NCBI GenBank assembly: GCA_002104945.1
Contig: MCFH01000034.1
Span: 124,001 to 188,000 of the forward strand
Origin: Piromyces finnis
Taxonomy: Eukaryota; Neocallimastigomycota; Neocallimastigomycetes; Neocallimastigales; Neocallimastigaceae
Reading direction: 5' to 3'
Length of the DNA: 64,000 nucleotides
Made by a program: the position numbers and the translations under genes. Under the pieces are notes generated by a model. That model saw only the letters and a program-made list of their open reading frames with translations, was not told the DNA's origin and did not search any database. Of the stretch, positions 62,701-64,000 are shown piece after piece (the stretch's first letter is position 1; every line of letters begins with the position of its first letter).

Positions 62701-63921
62701 GAAGATAAATCTCTTAGTGTTCAAGATATTTTAAAGAAAGAAATTCGTAGAATGTTAATGTACAATGAAGATGATGAAATTGACGAAATGCAACCACTTT
62801 CTGAATTAGGTATGGATTCTATTATGATGATGGAATTCCGCCAAGTTATTAAAGCTGTCACTGATATTATGATTCCACTTTCTATTATTTCTTCACCAAA
62901 TGTTTATCTTTCTAAGATTTACCAATACCTTAATAATAAGGCTGGTAGTGATATTACAGGTGGAAGTAAAACTCAAAAAAGTATGAGTAGTTCTTCTGTA
63001 AGTGAAAAAAAGAAATCCAGTGTTGTTGCTAAGAGAGAAGAACTTAAGGCAAAAAGAGCTCAGAAAAAATCTAAAGCCGCATCTTCAAATGAAATTGAAG
63101 AAGGCATGAAAGATTATGGTGAATGGCTTATTCGTTTAGATACTAATAATAATATTACTAACTCATTCTTCCTTTTCCCAGCTGCTGGTAGTTCTATCAG
63201 TATGTATGGTAATTGGAACAGTTACATGAAAAACTCAGCCTTATTTGGTGTTAGTTATCCAGGTCATTTAGTACGTTTAGATGAAACTCCAATTGATGAC
63301 TTAAAGACTTTAGTTAGTGCTATTGCTAAAGAAATTATGGAAAATATTAAGAATGGTAATATTCCAAAGGATCAACCACTTTACTGTTTTGGTCACTCCT
63401 TAGGTGCTCTTGTTTCATATGAAGTTGTAATGCTTCTTCAAAATGAAAGAAAGAATGGTAATCCAAATGCCCCAGTCTTTGCTGGTCTTATTGTAAGTGC
63501 ATCTCCAGCTCCAATTTATCCAAGACCAATTCCTCTTCGTAAGGTTAATGGTAAACCAATTCACTTTACTGATTTATCACCAGAACAATTCCCAGAAGAA
63601 TTAGCTATTCTTGGTGGAGCTAACAAAGAAAGTTTACAAAGTAAACAATTCCAGAAGTTAATACCATCTATTGCAGCTGATTTCAAAATTACTGATAATT
63701 ACAAACGTATTACTGATAAGGATCATCAATTAGAATGTCCATTATATGATATTGGTGGTGTTTCTGATCCAATGGTTAACCCAGATTCTAGAAAGAATTG
63801 GGAACTTGAAGTAACTGAAGAAACTCCATTAGTTCGTATTACTTTTGAAGGTGGTCATTGGTTTATTCAAGAAAATATGGAATCTGTTCTTGAACGTTTA
63901 AAGAAGGAACTTAAACTTTAA
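56723..63921 (+). CDS. Type I polyketide synthase, KS-AT-DH-like-KR-ACP-TE
   Basis: Exons 56723-57561 and 57789-63921 encode 2,323 aa. Domains in order: N-terminal extension (1-95). KS (about 96-525) with VDTACSS (Cys278), EAHGTGTPLGD (His413) and NIGHTE (His453). AT (about 700-985) with GHSLGE (Ser735) and EAFHSAL (His840), a malonyl-type pattern. An acidic linker near 1057-1090. A DH-like hotdog region (about 1095-1350) whose His1118 motif, HQISSTG, is atypical. KR (about 1635-1820) with TGGLGDV, Ser1780 and Tyr1793. ACP with LGMDSI (Ser1957 for phosphopantetheine). A Lys-rich linker. TE (about 2070-2323) with GHSLG (Ser2150) and GGHW (His2303), resembling external RifR/GrsT-type thioesterases. 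No ER, methyltransferase or condensation domain. It condenses malonyl units and ketoreduces; the product is unknown. The intron interrupts the KS active-site loop. It sits alone here; tailoring genes could lie to the right. Confidence 0.93.
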
Positions 63922-64000
63922 ATAAAATTATTATAATTCATACATAATCTATTATTAAACTATCAACTATTAATTAATATTTAAAACCAATTTCAAAATA

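Overview
The window is nuclear DNA of a fungus. It is extremely AT-rich outside genes and full of homopolymer runs and (ATT)n/(AAAT)n microsatellites. Introns are short and GT..AG, and the coding exons are visibly less AT-rich. Three secreted GH6 cellulases, the eukaryotic SMC3, BAP31 and AN1 proteins, Asn-rich low-complexity linkers and a large type I polyketide synthase together point to an anaerobic gut fungus (Neocallimastigomycota). Genus and species cannot be resolved from the sequence alone.

Layout: (1) 97-1384, minus strand: 5' end of SMC3 (cohesin ATPase) in eight visible exons, running off the left edge. (2) 6367-9177, plus: a three-exon membrane-anchored CAP/SCP protein with a long basic Ser/Arg-rich tail. 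(3) 13075-13350, plus: a small AN1 zinc-finger protein. (4) 13.8-15.3 kb: retroelement debris, a ~475-bp ATT microsatellite and a decayed 5' fragment of the 18S rRNA gene. (5) 16661-17257, minus: a BAP31-like ER membrane protein. (6) 23.9-46.3 kb: a cellulase/transposon region. A plus-strand CBM1-GH6 gene (23955-25358) faces two tandem minus-strand CBM1-GH6 paralogues (42014-43768 and 44792-46283). Between them lie at least five copies or fragments of non-LTR retrotransposons and a broken PI-PLC-like gene. (7) 46.3-56.7 kb: gene desert with one orphan terminal exon, a SINE-like or LINE-derived element and a short inverted-repeat element. (8) 56723-63921, plus: a two-exon KS-AT-DH-like-KR-ACP-TE polyketide synthase of 2,323 aa.

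The most informative structure is the LINE family. Copy 1 (25786-31490) is full length. It has an intact 1,507-aa APE-RT ORF, tandem ~124-bp 5' monomers, a 52-A tail and a clean 13-14-bp target-site duplication, so it looks young and possibly active. Copy 2 (31832-37535) is nearly identical. It is broken by a 4-bp CCGG duplication and an FADD-to-FTDD change, and it sits nested inside the 3' UTR of an older copy. A second, diverged LINE family and several 3' fragments lie beside it.

The three GH6 enzymes share signal peptide, CBM1, intron position and a TATA-box-like 13-mer (relaxed in the third). They look like one local gene family secreted as free cellulases, since no dockerin is visible. 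The two minus-strand copies carry unusual Trp-Asn-Gln repeat linkers and show a patchwork of identity that suggests gene conversion.
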